A stretch of DNA of 21,786 nt, taken from Clostridia bacterium (lineage in GTDB: Bacteria; Bacillota; Clostridia; Christensenellales; Aristaeellaceae). Location of the stretch: assembly GCA_900759005.1 (NCBI GenBank), contig CAAEUQ010000123.1:1-21786 (forward strand). The letters run 5' to 3'. The translations under genes and the position numbers were made by a program. Positions 14,084 to 21,771 of this stretch are shown in pieces (the first letter of the stretch is position 1; each line of letters starts with the position of its first letter). The notes below the pieces were generated by a model. It was not told where the DNA came from. It did not search any database and saw only the letters and a program-made list of their open reading frames with translations.

Positions 14084-15370
14084 TTATTGTTTCTGCGTGC
14101 GTTCAATCCACTGATTGCGGATCGTTTCGTACACCTCGTCCGGATATTCCATGCTCCCGCCCGGCAGGCACGGAAGCAGCCGATCGCCCGCGACCTTCGG
14201 ATCGGTGCAGGCAATATCATTGCGATACGCGTCCCGCTCCTCGGGATTGCGCAGATCCGGCACCTTCACCGGCACGCCGCCGGCAAGAATCGAACGGTAC
14301 GCGAGAATGCCGCAAATGCCCATATCGACCGCGCGATACACGTCAATCGAATAGTGAATGCCCTCTTCGCGACCCAAAATCTTTTCGATGAACAAATGCG
14401 TTGCGTAAAAATCGCTGCCGCCGTGCGTGCTGAAATGCTCCGCCAGCTTTGCGGCAACCACCTTTTCAGGCACATAACGCTCGCATTCGCCCTTGCACAG
14501 CTCTTCGCCCTGCACATACCCCTGGATCTGCGGCTTCTGTTCCTTTTCGGCATACGACGGCAGAAACCGTTCGGATTCCATCGATCCCTTCATGCCGTAA
14601 ACCTCGTAATTCACGCTGCCCGGCTCGCGCTTCAAATGCCCGTGAATGCTCTTGAGCACCGCGCCATTATCGAGCGTGACCATTTCAAGCCCCGCGGCAT
14701 TGCCGTTGCGATTGCCCTGCGGCGGATCGACATAATTGCGATTCGTCACAAGTCCAACCACGCTCACCGGTCTCCGCCCCGAAATCGTCAGCAGCGGGCC
14801 CAGCGAATGCGTGCAATAGAACGTCGGGAACATATTGTTGCGCCAGTGATCCTTTTCGCCGTAGGTAATCTCCGGCCAGATGCCGGTACAATCGTGAATG
14901 TATTCGCCCTCGCCGTACATGATTTCGCCGACATCGCCGCGCTCATAGCGCCGCCACATCTCGAATGTATCGTCGCGATAGCAATAATTCTCCGCGTACG
15001 CGTACACCTTGCCCGTCTCCTCGACCGCTTCAATCAGCGCAACCGCCTCCGCCATGTTCTGGCACGGCAGCACCTCGCTCAATACGTGCCGACCGGATTT
15101 CAGCAACCGGATCGCGTACGGCGCGTGCTCGTTTGCGTAATTCGCGAGCACCACCGCGTCCATATCGTGCTTGAAGAAATCCTCGAAGTTCTCATAGAGC
15201 GCCAGATTCTTCAGTCCCGCCTCGTCCGCCGCCTTTTTCGCCTTTTCCAGTGCCGGAACGAATTTGTCGCAGATCGCGACCAGCGTCGCGTCCGGATGAT
15301 CGAGCAGCACCCGGATCATCGTCATTCCACGATACGCGCCGAACACGCCGATGCGCAGCTTTTCCGCCAT
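14084..15370 (-). CDS. Gfo/Idh/MocA-family protein with GH109-like active-site pattern
   Basis: 428 aa with an N-terminal Rossmann domain (IGVFGAYRG, residues 7-15) and a C-terminal beta-sheet domain. The dehydrogenase EKP motif is absent: the matching place reads SEVLP (98-102). Instead it has AENYCY (Glu127), EYIHD (Tyr157, His159) and FYCTHSLG (Tyr185, His188). From memory, GH109 alpha-N-acetylgalactosaminidase uses Glu149, Tyr179, His181, Tyr225 and His228. The 30-residue Glu-Tyr gap and the YxH and YxxH pairs match. It may therefore be an NAD-using glycosidase or a relative rather than a simple dehydrogenase. No signal peptide. The start at 15370 follows GAGGA by 7 bases. The AraC regulator lies just upstream. 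Confidence 0.85.
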   Translation of the reverse strand: MAEKLRIGVFGAYRGMTMIRVLLDHPDATLVAICDKFVPALEKAKKAADEAGLKNLALYENFEDFFKHDMDAVVLANYANEHAPYAIRLLKSGRHVLSEVLPCQNMAEAVALIEAVEETGKVYAYAENYCYRDDTFEMWRRYERGDVGEIMYGEGEYIHDCTGIWPEITYGEKDHWRNNMFPTFYCTHSLGPLLTISGRRPVSVVGLVTNRNYVDPPQGNRNGNAAGLEMVTLDNGAVLKSIHGHLKREPGSVNYEVYGMKGSMESERFLPSYAEKEQKPQIQGYVQGEELCKGECERYVPEKVVAAKLAEHFSTHGGSDFYATHLFIEKILGREEGIHYSIDVYRAVDMGICGILAYRSILAGGVPVKVPDLRNPEERDAYRNDIACTDPKVAGDRLLPCLPGGSMEYPDEVYETIRNQWIERTQKQ

Positions 15371-15416
15371 TTTGTCTTCCTCGCTTTCCAATGTGAATTC
15401 TCTTCACGCTGGTTTC

Positions 15417-15445
15417 ATTATAGCAGACATTTTCAGTATGCGCAA
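15417..15445 (-). promoter_or_regulatory. Promoter of the GH109-like gene
   Basis: On the minus strand, TTGCGC (15445-15440), a 17-base spacer ending in TGC (an extended -10) and TATAAT (15422-15417), 47 bases before the ATG. The -35 matches only in TTG, which is compatible with an activator such as the adjacent AraC protein. Confidence 0.7.
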
Positions 15446-15466
15446 TCATTATTTATCTTTTTATAT

Positions 15467-16312
15467 TCAATTATTTTGTATTTTCTTTCGAAGTTCACCC
15501 GGCGCACAGCCATACTGCTTGCGAAACGCTTTCAGGAAAGTCGTATAATCCATGAAGCCGGCCTGCATCGCCGCGGCGGTCACGCTTTCACCGGCGCGAA
15601 TGCGCGCAGCGGCGGAGATCAGACGCTTCTGCTGAACGTATTGGTGAACGGTCATGCCCGTATGCCGCTTGAACGCGTGCATCAGGTGCGACGGGCTTAA
15701 ATAAAACTGCCCCGCGAGCGCGGCGATTGAAAGCTCCCCCGCCAGATTCTGATTGATGTACGCCAGCAGCGCGCTGAATCGCGGATCACTGCGCGCGCGC
15801 GCTTCGTTTTCCGCCGGCTGAGAAACAAATCGTGAGGACAGCTCCAGCAGAAACTGAATCAGATATGTATCCGAAAGCAACCGGCTGCCCGGCTCCTGCG
15901 CGTGCTGATGATGCTCGACGCCATAGAGCTTCTCGGTCAGCTGCGCGCGCAGCTGCTTCGGCGGGCAATACAGCCCGCTTCCCCGCTTCAGCGGCCAGCG
16001 AAACACCTCGCGCAGCGCGGGTTCGGCATATTTATCGAAGAATCGATCATTGATCCAGATGATGATGCGCTCGTAAATCTCTGTGGAACGCAGAATCGAC
16101 CGGTGAATCTGATGCTCCGGAATCAGAAGAATGTCCCACGGCGCAAGATCGTAAGTCACGCCCTCGACGATATACGTCACGCTCCCCGTCAGACACAGCA
16201 CCAGCTTATGAAAATCATGGCTGTGCGTCTGGAAATCCACGTCGCGTCGGTCGGTTGAATGAAACAGCCGGTAGTCCTCGTTCAAATAGCCGCGATTGCT
16301 GACAAGCGTCAT
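15467..16312 (-). CDS. AraC-family transcriptional regulator
   Basis: 281 aa. The N-terminal cupin-like sensor domain has FQTHSHDFHKLVLCLTG (about 28-44) and WDILLIPEHQIHRS. The C-terminal AraC double helix-turn-helix runs from about residue 178: LSIAALAGQFYLSPSHLMHAFKR, then AAMQAGFMDYTTFLKAFRK and the closing YGCAPGELRKK. This is the type that senses a sugar or similar small molecule. The start at 16312 follows GGGGGG by 6 bases; an in-frame ATG at 16348 precedes that site. It lies upstream of the GH109-like gene in the same direction and divergent from the DAACS symporter, so either or both may be targets. Confidence 0.93.
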   Translation of the reverse strand: MTLVSNRGYLNEDYRLFHSTDRRDVDFQTHSHDFHKLVLCLTGSVTYIVEGVTYDLAPWDILLIPEHQIHRSILRSTEIYERIIIWINDRFFDKYAEPALREVFRWPLKRGSGLYCPPKQLRAQLTEKLYGVEHHQHAQEPGSRLLSDTYLIQFLLELSSRFVSQPAENEARARSDPRFSALLAYINQNLAGELSIAALAGQFYLSPSHLMHAFKRHTGMTVHQYVQQKRLISAAARIRAGESVTAAAMQAGFMDYTTFLKAFRKQYGCAPGELRKKIQNN

Positions 16313-16357
16313 TCCATTCCCCCCGTTCAAGAGCATTTTTTTCAGCATCTAAAGCAG

Positions 16358-16386
16358 ATTATACACTGTTCGCGAAAAAAATGCAA
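16358..16386 (-). promoter_or_regulatory. Promoter of the araC-type gene
   Basis: On the minus strand, TTGCAT (16386-16381), a 17-base spacer and TATAAT (16363-16358). It physically overlaps the promoter of the divergent symporter gene. Confidence 0.75.
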
Positions 16387-16395
16387 TGCTATAAT
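16387..16395 (+). promoter_or_regulatory. Extended -10 of the DAACS symporter promoter
   Basis: TGC-TATAAT, 32 bases before the GTG start. No good -35 is present (TGTTCG at the 17-base position), as is common for extended -10 promoters. Confidence 0.65.
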
Positions 16396-16427
16396 GAACC
16401 ATCCAAATCTCAAAGGGGGAAACCGTC

Positions 16428-17657
16428 GTGAAGCGATTTATCAAGAACTACTGGTTCATCCTGAGTATGCTGCTGGCAATCATCGCAGGCTGCGTTGTTG
16501 GCGCGGTGTGGCCGGGCGCAAAGAGTCTCGAACCGCTGGGCACGCTGTTTATCAACATGATGTTCTGCGTGGTCGTTCCGATGGTATTCTGCTCGATTTC
16601 CTCGGCGATTGCGAACATGGTCAGCGCACGGCGCGCGGGCAAGATCATGGGCGTTACGATCGCGTCCTTTCTGGTTACGGCGGCAATCGCGGCGGTAATC
16701 ATGTACGCGATCGTGCGCGCAATTCCGTTGGTCACGGGGCAGTATCCGGCGGAAACAGGCGAGGTCGGATCGGTATCCGCGGCGAATATGATCGTGAATT
16801 TCTTCACGGTTGAAGATTTCAGCGCGCTCTGGTCGAGACGCGCGATGCTGCCGCTGATCGTTGCGGCAGTGATTTTCGGATTCGCGGTTCAGATGTGCGG
16901 CGAAAAGGGAAAGCCGGTCGCGAAGCTGCTCGACAGCCTGACCGAATGTATCATGAAGGTCGTGAAGCTGATCACGTATTACGCCCCGATCGGATTCTTC
17001 GGCTTTTTCGCGTATCTCGTGGCGGATTACGGTCCGCAGCTGATCGGCGATTACACGCGTACGCTGATCGTGTATTACGCGCTTTCGTTCATCTATATGT
17101 TCGTGATGTTCCCGATTTACGCGCGCTTCGGCGGCGGCAAAGGCGGCGCGAAGGTGATGTTCAGGCATCTGTTCCGTCCGGCGGTTACGTCGTTCGGCAC
17201 CTGCTCGTCCGTCGCGACGATTCCGACAAACATGGAAGAAGCGCAGGCAACCGGCATTTCCAAAGACGTTTCCGATATCGTCATTCCCATGGGCGCGACG
17301 ATGCACATGGACGGCTCGGCGATGTCGGCGATTATCAAGGTAGCGTTCCTGTTCGGCATCTTCGGCATGGATTTCTCGACCGGACGCGCGCTGCTGGCGA
17401 TTCTGGTGGCAGTCTTCTCGTCGGTTGCCATGAGCGGCATTCCCGGCGGCGGCGGCGTGGGCGAGCTGGTGCTGTGCTCCATTTTCTTCCCGAATCAGAT
17501 GGCTATCGCCTATCCGATCGCCATTGCGCTGGGCAATCTGGTTGACCCGCCGGCAACGATGATCAATTCTGCGGGCGACTACGTAATTTCGTTCATCGTA
17601 TCGCGCTATGTCGACGGAAAGGACTGGCTGCAAAAGCGTCTGCACGGCGAGAAGTAA
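16428..17657 (+). CDS. SLC1/DAACS-family cation symporter, acidic-substrate arginine missing
   Basis: Membrane transporter of 409 aa with the DAACS fold. Visible are the N-terminal NMMFCVVVPMVFCSISSA, the serine-rich hairpin 1 (TCSSVATIPTNMEEA), IPMGATMHMDGSAM for helix TM7 (the NMDG-like sodium site), hairpin 2 SGIPGGGGVG, and TM8 DPPATMINSAGD. Aligned without gaps to GltPh TM8 (DMGRTMVNVTGD), Asp373 and Asn380 keep the amino and carboxylate contacts, but the arginine (GltPh Arg397) is Ala376, so glutamate, aspartate or dicarboxylates are unlikely. A neutral amino acid is the better guess. It starts with GTG after GGGGG. It is transcribed alone, opposite an AraC regulator. I see no terminator before 17709. 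Confidence 0.88.
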   Translation: MKRFIKNYWFILSMLLAIIAGCVVGAVWPGAKSLEPLGTLFINMMFCVVVPMVFCSISSAIANMVSARRAGKIMGVTIASFLVTAAIAAVIMYAIVRAIPLVTGQYPAETGEVGSVSAANMIVNFFTVEDFSALWSRRAMLPLIVAAVIFGFAVQMCGEKGKPVAKLLDSLTECIMKVVKLITYYAPIGFFGFFAYLVADYGPQLIGDYTRTLIVYYALSFIYMFVMFPIYARFGGGKGGAKVMFRHLFRPAVTSFGTCSSVATIPTNMEEAQATGISKDVSDIVIPMGATMHMDGSAMSAIIKVAFLFGIFGMDFSTGRALLAILVAVFSSVAMSGIPGGGGVGELVLCSIFFPNQMAIAYPIAIALGNLVDPPATMINSAGDYVISFIVSRYVDGKDWLQKRLHGEK

Positions 17658-17705
17658 GCAATCTGTGAATTTTCCCTCCAAAGCATGGAAATATCCACGT
17701 CAATT

Positions 17706-17714
17706 TGCTATACT
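17706..17714 (+). promoter_or_regulatory. Extended -10 promoter of the chagasin-like gene
   Basis: TGC-TATACT, about 46 bases before the ATG. The best -35 is TGGAAA at 17685-17690 with an 18-base spacer. Confidence 0.55.
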
Positions 17715-17759
17715 GAATTATGCTTTCCGGAGAGGAAAGTAAACAAAGGAGGGTTGAAT

Positions 17760-18503
17760 ATGAAGAAGTTTTTGATTTTGATGCTGTCGCTCGCGTTAGC
17801 GGTATGCGCGCTGACGGGTGCAATCGCCGAAGAGCAAGCCGAAGAAACGAATTGGTACGAAGTGACCGATGAGAGCGTTCTTACCGTGCGCTTACCCGTA
17901 AACGGCGGCGAATGGGCATATGAGATTTCCGATCCCGACGCGCTCGAGCTGATCACGGAGGAAACCACCGAAAGCGACCCGGCGACGTTCGTCGCGAGCT
18001 TCAAGGGCACGTTCGAAGAGGCGGGCGATGTGAGCGTCAAATTCACATACACCGCCGAAGGCGCTTCCGAAACGCGCGAGCTTGCGCTGTTCGTAAACGA
18101 AGCGAATATCCTTCAGGTCGTCTCCGAAACCGTAACCAGCGAAGCGGTCGACTGGTGCGAAATTTCCGAGGATGAAACCGCGCTGACCGTTCGCATTCCC
18201 GAAAACACCACCACCGGCTATTCCTGGACCTGCGCGATCGACAACGCGGAACTTCTGAAGATCGCCAGCGAGGAATCCGTTCCCGGTAAGGCTGAAGACG
18301 GAATGGTCGGCGTTCCGGGCGAATACGTGCTCACGCTTTCCAGCCCGATGTCCGCGGCCGGCACCGCATCGGTTGTTCTGACCTATGCGCGCAGCGACGG
18401 CAATCCCGCCGAAACGCGCACGCTGACCGTGTTCGTCAACGAAGCGGGGCTGCTGACGCTGACGGAAGCGACCGTGAACACCGTCGTCTATAAAGCGGAA
18501 TAA
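17760..18503 (+). CDS. Secreted tandem chagasin-like (inhibitor family I42) protein
   Basis: 247 aa with a signal peptide (MKKFLILMLSLALAVCALTG, cleavage near AIA at 23) and two similar domains, about 31-115 and 130-240. The second has the cysteine-protease-inhibitor hallmark NTTTGYSW (149-156, chagasin consensus NPTTGY), a GVPGEYVLTL segment in place of the second loop, and LTYARSD near the third. The first domain keeps the scaffold (LTVRLPVNGGEWAYEISDPDALEL, FVNEANIL) but lost the NPTTGY loop. It probably acts outside the cell, either inhibiting papain-like proteases or as a binding relative. AAAGGAGG lies 7-8 bases before the ATG, and it has its own promoter and a strong terminator. Confidence 0.8.
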   Translation: MKKFLILMLSLALAVCALTGAIAEEQAEETNWYEVTDESVLTVRLPVNGGEWAYEISDPDALELITEETTESDPATFVASFKGTFEEAGDVSVKFTYTAEGASETRELALFVNEANILQVVSETVTSEAVDWCEISEDETALTVRIPENTTTGYSWTCAIDNAELLKIASEESVPGKAEDGMVGVPGEYVLTLSSPMSAAGTASVVLTYARSDGNPAETRTLTVFVNEAGLLTLTEATVNTVVYKAE

Positions 18504-18518
18504 ACCCTATTTCAAATC

Positions 18519-18551
18519 TCTCCCCATCCAAACGATCGGGGAGATTTTTTT
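18519..18551 (+). terminator. Terminator of the chagasin-like gene
   Basis: Stem TCTCCCC / GGGGAGA, extended inward by ATC / GAT past a one-base bulge, followed by seven T. Confidence 0.88.
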
Positions 18552-18577
18552 GCGCTTCAAAGCGCGCCGTTCATGGA

Positions 18578-18606
18578 TTTACAATTTGCGTGCGGCATGG
18601 TATAAT
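18578..18606 (+). promoter_or_regulatory. Promoter of the alpha/beta hydrolase gene
   Basis: TTTACA (18578-18583), a 17-base spacer and TATAAT (18601-18606), 32 bases before the ATG: close to perfect sigma-A consensus. Confidence 0.85.
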
Positions 18607-18637
18607 TTGGGTAAATCTGTTTAAGGGAGAAACGCGC

Positions 18638-19399
18638 ATGCACACCGCATTCCGCCGCGAAACCGGCGCGCGCACGACGATTCTGATGGTGCACGGCATC
18701 ATGGGCAGTCCCGACCAATTTCGCTTTCTCGCGGATGCAATCGAATCGCGCAATGCCGAATCAAACGTGCAAATCGATTATTCCTGCGTCCTTCTTCCGG
18801 GGCACGGCGGTTCCGTTCGGGATTTTGCTTCCGCTCGCGCAGCGGATTGGAAGAATTTCATTCATGAAACGGTTTGTGAACTGCGTTCGCTCCATGAAAG
18901 GCTGATCTTCGTCGGCCATTCGATGGGCTGTCTCCTGGGGCTGATTGAAAACGAGCGCGCGCCGCTGGATGGGATGCTGCTGATTTCGTGTCCGCTTCGC
19001 CTTCGCGCAAGCCTGCGCTATCCGATCGCGGGCGCTCGCTCCGTTCTGGAAGATCATCCCGAAAATCCGCGCTTGGCAGCGGCAAAAGCGGCAAACAGCA
19101 TACACGCGCGAAACTCGATCGAATACCTGCGCGTCGCGCCTCCGTACATTGAGCTGTTCAGGCTCATGCGTGAAGCGCGCGGCATTGCGGGAAACGCTCG
19201 CGGCATTGCGATTTTCTCGGATGACGATGAAATTGTTTCGCCGCGCTCCGCCGAATATCTGTCCGGCTTCAGCATTCTCACCGCGCCGGACAGCGGGCAT
19301 TTCCTGTATTCGCCCGCGGCACAGACAGCGATCGCCGAATCGCTTTTCGAATTCATCGAGCCTTCAACGGCAGTTGATATTGAATTGACGCAGCGCTGA
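18638..19399 (+). CDS. Alpha/beta hydrolase (carboxylesterase/lysophospholipase-like)
   Basis: Cytosolic hydrolase of 253 aa. The oxyanion-hole motif HGIMGSP is at 19-25, the nucleophile elbow GHSMG at 93-97 with Ser95, the acid is one of Asp195-197 in FSDDDEIV, and the base is His221 in DSGHFLY; the order and spacing are right for the fold. LLPGHGGS (52-59) resembles Est30-type carboxylesterases and monoglyceride lipases, but the substrate is not readable. GGGAG lies 9-10 bases before the ATG at 18638; an in-frame ATG at 18590 is before the promoter -10 and is rejected. Downstream comes pgsA after 51 bases with no terminator visible, so read-through is possible. Confidence 0.87.
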   Translation: MHTAFRRETGARTTILMVHGIMGSPDQFRFLADAIESRNAESNVQIDYSCVLLPGHGGSVRDFASARAADWKNFIHETVCELRSLHERLIFVGHSMGCLLGLIENERAPLDGMLLISCPLRLRASLRYPIAGARSVLEDHPENPRLAAAKAANSIHARNSIEYLRVAPPYIELFRLMREARGIAGNARGIAIFSDDDEIVSPRSAEYLSGFSILTAPDSGHFLYSPAAQTAIAESLFEFIEPSTAVDIELTQR

Positions 19400-19450
19400 A
19401 GCTCGGCGGTTATAGTATATTATATAGAAGAAATTTTTCGGAGGTACGCC

Positions 19451-20020
19451 ATGCAATCCGCATCGAAAACCAAGATCTGGACGATTCCGAACCTGCTCTC
19501 GCTCATGCGCATCGCGCTGGTGCCGCTGATCGTATGGAGCTATCTGAACCTGGAGGACGGCGTGCTGGCGGGCTGTCTGCTCGTTCTTTCGGGCGCGACT
19601 GACATTGCCGATGGAATCATCGCGCGCAGATTCAACATGATCAGCGATCTCGGCAAGGTGCTCGATCCCGTCGCCGACAAGCTCACGCAGGGCGCGATGC
19701 TGATCTGTCTGGTGGCGCTGTTTCCGAAAATGCTCCTGCCGCTGATTCTCCTGGCGGTAAAAGAGCTGTTCGGCGCAATTTCCGGACTGATGGTCATTCG
19801 CAAAACGGGCAATGTTTACGGCGCGAAATGGTACGGAAAAGCGGCGACCGTGCTTTTGTACGCGGCGATGCTGCTCCATGTATTCTGGCGCGGATTGCCG
19901 GCAGGACTTTCGGACGCCTGCATTTACATTTGCAGCGCGATGATCGCCGTTTCGCTCTGCTGCTACGCCGTGCGCAATATTCAGCTGATGCGCGCCGGCG
20001 TCAACGCAAAAGAGGCTTGA
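19451..20020 (+). CDS. pgsA: CDP-alcohol phosphatidyltransferase, PgsA-like
   Basis: Membrane enzyme of 189 aa, probably joining CDP-diacylglycerol with glycerol-3-phosphate to make phosphatidylglycerol phosphate. It has the full family motif D-x2-D-G-x2-A-R-x8-G-x3-D-x3-D at residues 51-76 (Asp51, Asp54, Gly55, Ala58, Arg59, Gly68, Asp72, Asp76), the N-terminal TIPNLLSLMRI, and about five hydrophobic helices. A different CDP-alcohol acceptor cannot be excluded. GGAGG lies 7 bases before the ATG. The response regulator follows after 9 bases with its ribosome site overlapping this stop, so the three genes form an operon. The AT-rich stretch at 19411-19426 may be a promoter, but no good -35 pairs with it. 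Confidence 0.88.
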   Translation: MQSASKTKIWTIPNLLSLMRIALVPLIVWSYLNLEDGVLAGCLLVLSGATDIADGIIARRFNMISDLGKVLDPVADKLTQGAMLICLVALFPKMLLPLILLAVKELFGAISGLMVIRKTGNVYGAKWYGKAATVLLYAAMLLHVFWRGLPAGLSDACIYICSAMIAVSLCCYAVRNIQLMRAGVNAKEA

Positions 20021-20029
20021 GGTGAAAAC

Positions 20030-20701
20030 ATGTTTCATATTTTGATTGCCGAGGACGATTCGGAGCTGAATCAGCTGTTCCAGCACGTTTTAAGGCGCAG
20101 CGGCTATGAGGCGACGGGCGTTGAAAACGGCGTTCAGGCGCTGGAAGCGCTGGACAACGCCTATTATGACATGATCATTTCGGATGTAATGATGCCGGGC
20201 ATGGACGGTCTGGAGCTGGTAAGCGCGCTGCGCGAAAACGGAAACAACATTCCCGTTCTGATGATCACCGCGAAGGACGCGTTCGATGATATGCGTTCGG
20301 GCTTCGCGTCCGGCACGGACGACTATATGGTCAAGCCCGTGAATATCAACGAAATGGTGCTGCGCGTGGGCGCATTGCTCCGCCGCGCGCGAATGGTGAG
20401 CGAACATCGCCTGCGCCTTGGCGATACGATCATGGAAAGCGATTCGCTTACGGTCACCTCGCATGGCAAACGAATGGTGCTTCCGCAGAAGGAGTTCATG
20501 CTTCTTTATAAAATGGCGTCGTTCCCGGGCAGGATTTTCACGCGTCAGCAGCTGATGGACGAAATCTGGGGCTACGATTCGCAGAGCGACCTGCACACCG
20601 TGGACGTACACATCGGTCGCCTGCGCGATCGCTTCCGCGATAATCCCGATTTTGAAATCGTTACCATGCGCGGCGTGGGCTATAAGGCGGTGAAAAAATG
20701 A
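20030..20701 (+). CDS. OmpR-family response regulator
   Basis: 223 aa. The receiver domain spans about 1-120, with acidic Asp9 and Asp10, phospho-acceptor Asp52 (SDVMMPGMDG), Thr80 and Lys102 (VKPV) all in place. The OmpR-type winged helix runs from about 130 to 222, with FTRQQLMDEIWGY, DLHTVDVHIGRLR and the closing MRGVGYKAV. It is predicted to be phosphorylated by the histidine kinase encoded immediately downstream and to bind DNA. GAGGTG, overlapping the pgsA stop, lies 5 bases before the ATG. It overlaps the kinase gene by 4 bases (ATGA). Confidence 0.95.
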   Translation: MFHILIAEDDSELNQLFQHVLRRSGYEATGVENGVQALEALDNAYYDMIISDVMMPGMDGLELVSALRENGNNIPVLMITAKDAFDDMRSGFASGTDDYMVKPVNINEMVLRVGALLRRARMVSEHRLRLGDTIMESDSLTVTSHGKRMVLPQKEFMLLYKMASFPGRIFTRQQLMDEIWGYDSQSDLHTVDVHIGRLRDRFRDNPDFEIVTMRGVGYKAVKK

Positions 20702-21705
20702 AGGAATCGCGGCGGATCAACCTCTGGCTTTTGATTTCGGCGATCACGCTGGGGGGAACCCTGCTTGCGGCGCTGATCGGCGCGCTGACGGCGCGGTTTC
20801 TGAATATCGATACGGGAAGCCTCGCGCTGTTATGGATTCTGCTCGCGGTCGGGCTGGTGATTGCGCTGGTGATGACGGTCGTCACGCGCATGATTCTCCT
20901 GCCGATCACGCGGCTCGGAACGGCGATGCAGCGCGTCGCGGACGGCGATTTTTCCGTTTCCCTTGAATGCGGGCGAAATATCGGCGAGGTCGTGGACATT
21001 TACCACAATTTCAACCTCATGGTGCGCCAGCTCGGCGCGACGGAGACGCTGCAAAGCGATTTCATTTCAAATGTTTCGCACGAATTCAAAACCCCGATCA
21101 ACGCGATCGAGGGCTACGCGATGCTGCTTCAGGGTGCGCCCGCGGGTGAAGCGGAGGAATGTATTGGCAAAATCCTTTTCAATACCCGGCGGCTGTCCGA
21201 TCTGGTCGGCAGCATTCTCCTGCTTTCCAAGGTTCAGAACCACGCGCTGCCGCTGAAAAAGAGCCGCTATCGGCTCGACGAGCAGATTCGCCAGTCAATC
21301 GTGCTGCTCGAGCCGGACTGGTCGAAAAAAGAAACGGAGTTCGACGTAAGTCTCGACGAAATCCACATCAACGCAAACGAGGCGCTGATGCTGCACGTAT
21401 GGAACAACTTAATCGGCAACGCAATCAAATTCGGTCCCGAGCGCGGGCTGGTCCGAATGCGGCTGCGAAGGGATGCAGGCAAAATCATATTCACGATCGA
21501 AGACAGCGGGCCCGGCATTCCGGAAGAGGAACAAGCGCTGATCTTCAGCAAATTCTATCAGGGCGATACCTCGCACAAATCCGAGGGCAACGGTCTGGGG
21601 CTCGCGCTGGGCAAGCGCATTCTGCTGATTGAAAACGGCGAAATCAAGGTTGAAAACCTCGCGGACTGCGGCTGCCGGTTTACGGTAACGCTGCCGGAGG
21701 CGTAA
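20698..21705 (+). CDS. Sensor histidine kinase
   Basis: 335-aa membrane kinase. Two helices lie at about 10-33 and 42-64 with only a few residues between, so there is almost no extracellular sensor: an intramembrane-sensing layout. A HAMP-like linker follows (66-115), then the HisKA phospho-acceptor SHEFKTP (His128), and a HATPase domain with N box NNLIGNAIKF, G1 DSGPGIP, F box FSKFYQ and G2 GNGLGLALG. It pairs with the preceding response regulator, the start overlapping its stop. The short loop suggests it senses a membrane or cell-envelope state, which fits the linked phospholipid gene; that is inference. Confidence 0.94.
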   Translation: MKESRRINLWLLISAITLGGTLLAALIGALTARFLNIDTGSLALLWILLAVGLVIALVMTVVTRMILLPITRLGTAMQRVADGDFSVSLECGRNIGEVVDIYHNFNLMVRQLGATETLQSDFISNVSHEFKTPINAIEGYAMLLQGAPAGEAEECIGKILFNTRRLSDLVGSILLLSKVQNHALPLKKSRYRLDEQIRQSIVLLEPDWSKKETEFDVSLDEIHINANEALMLHVWNNLIGNAIKFGPERGLVRMRLRRDAGKIIFTIEDSGPGIPEEEQALIFSKFYQGDTSHKSEGNGLGLALGKRILLIENGEIKVENLADCGCRFTVTLPEA

Positions 21706-21711
21706 TCGAAA

Positions 21712-21739
21712 ACGGCGATCGTTTGAATGTGATCGCCGT
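21712..21739 (+). terminator. Hairpin after the kinase gene
   Basis: Perfect 9-bp stem ACGGCGATC / GATCGCCGT with a 10-base loop, 6 bases after the stop. No T-tract follows; instead the next hairpin starts at once, and the two may act together. Confidence 0.45.
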
Positions 21740-21771
21740 CAGCTTGTCAAAAAAGTCTTTTTGACAAGCTG
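21740..21771. repeat. Perfect 14-bp inverted repeat, possible dispersed hairpin element
   Basis: CAGCTTGTCAAAAA, the loop AGTC, then TTTTTGACAAGCTG: 14 paired bases without a mismatch. On either strand it ends in an A/T run inside the stem, so it may terminate transcription or be one copy of an intergenic repeat. Only one copy is in this window. Confidence 0.6.

Noticed and set aside
13901..15700. Long open frame (599 codons) opposite the GH109-like and neighbouring genes
   Set aside because: Arg/His-rich composition of a reverse shadow in GC-rich coding DNA; it spans several real genes and their spacer. The same holds for 1866-2762, 3475-4764, 10770-11870, 12202-13326 and 16410-17681.
19385..19416. 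TTGACG and TATAGT before pgsA as a promoter
   Set aside because: The 20-base spacer is too long for a sigma-A promoter, and the -35 lies inside the end of the hydrolase gene.
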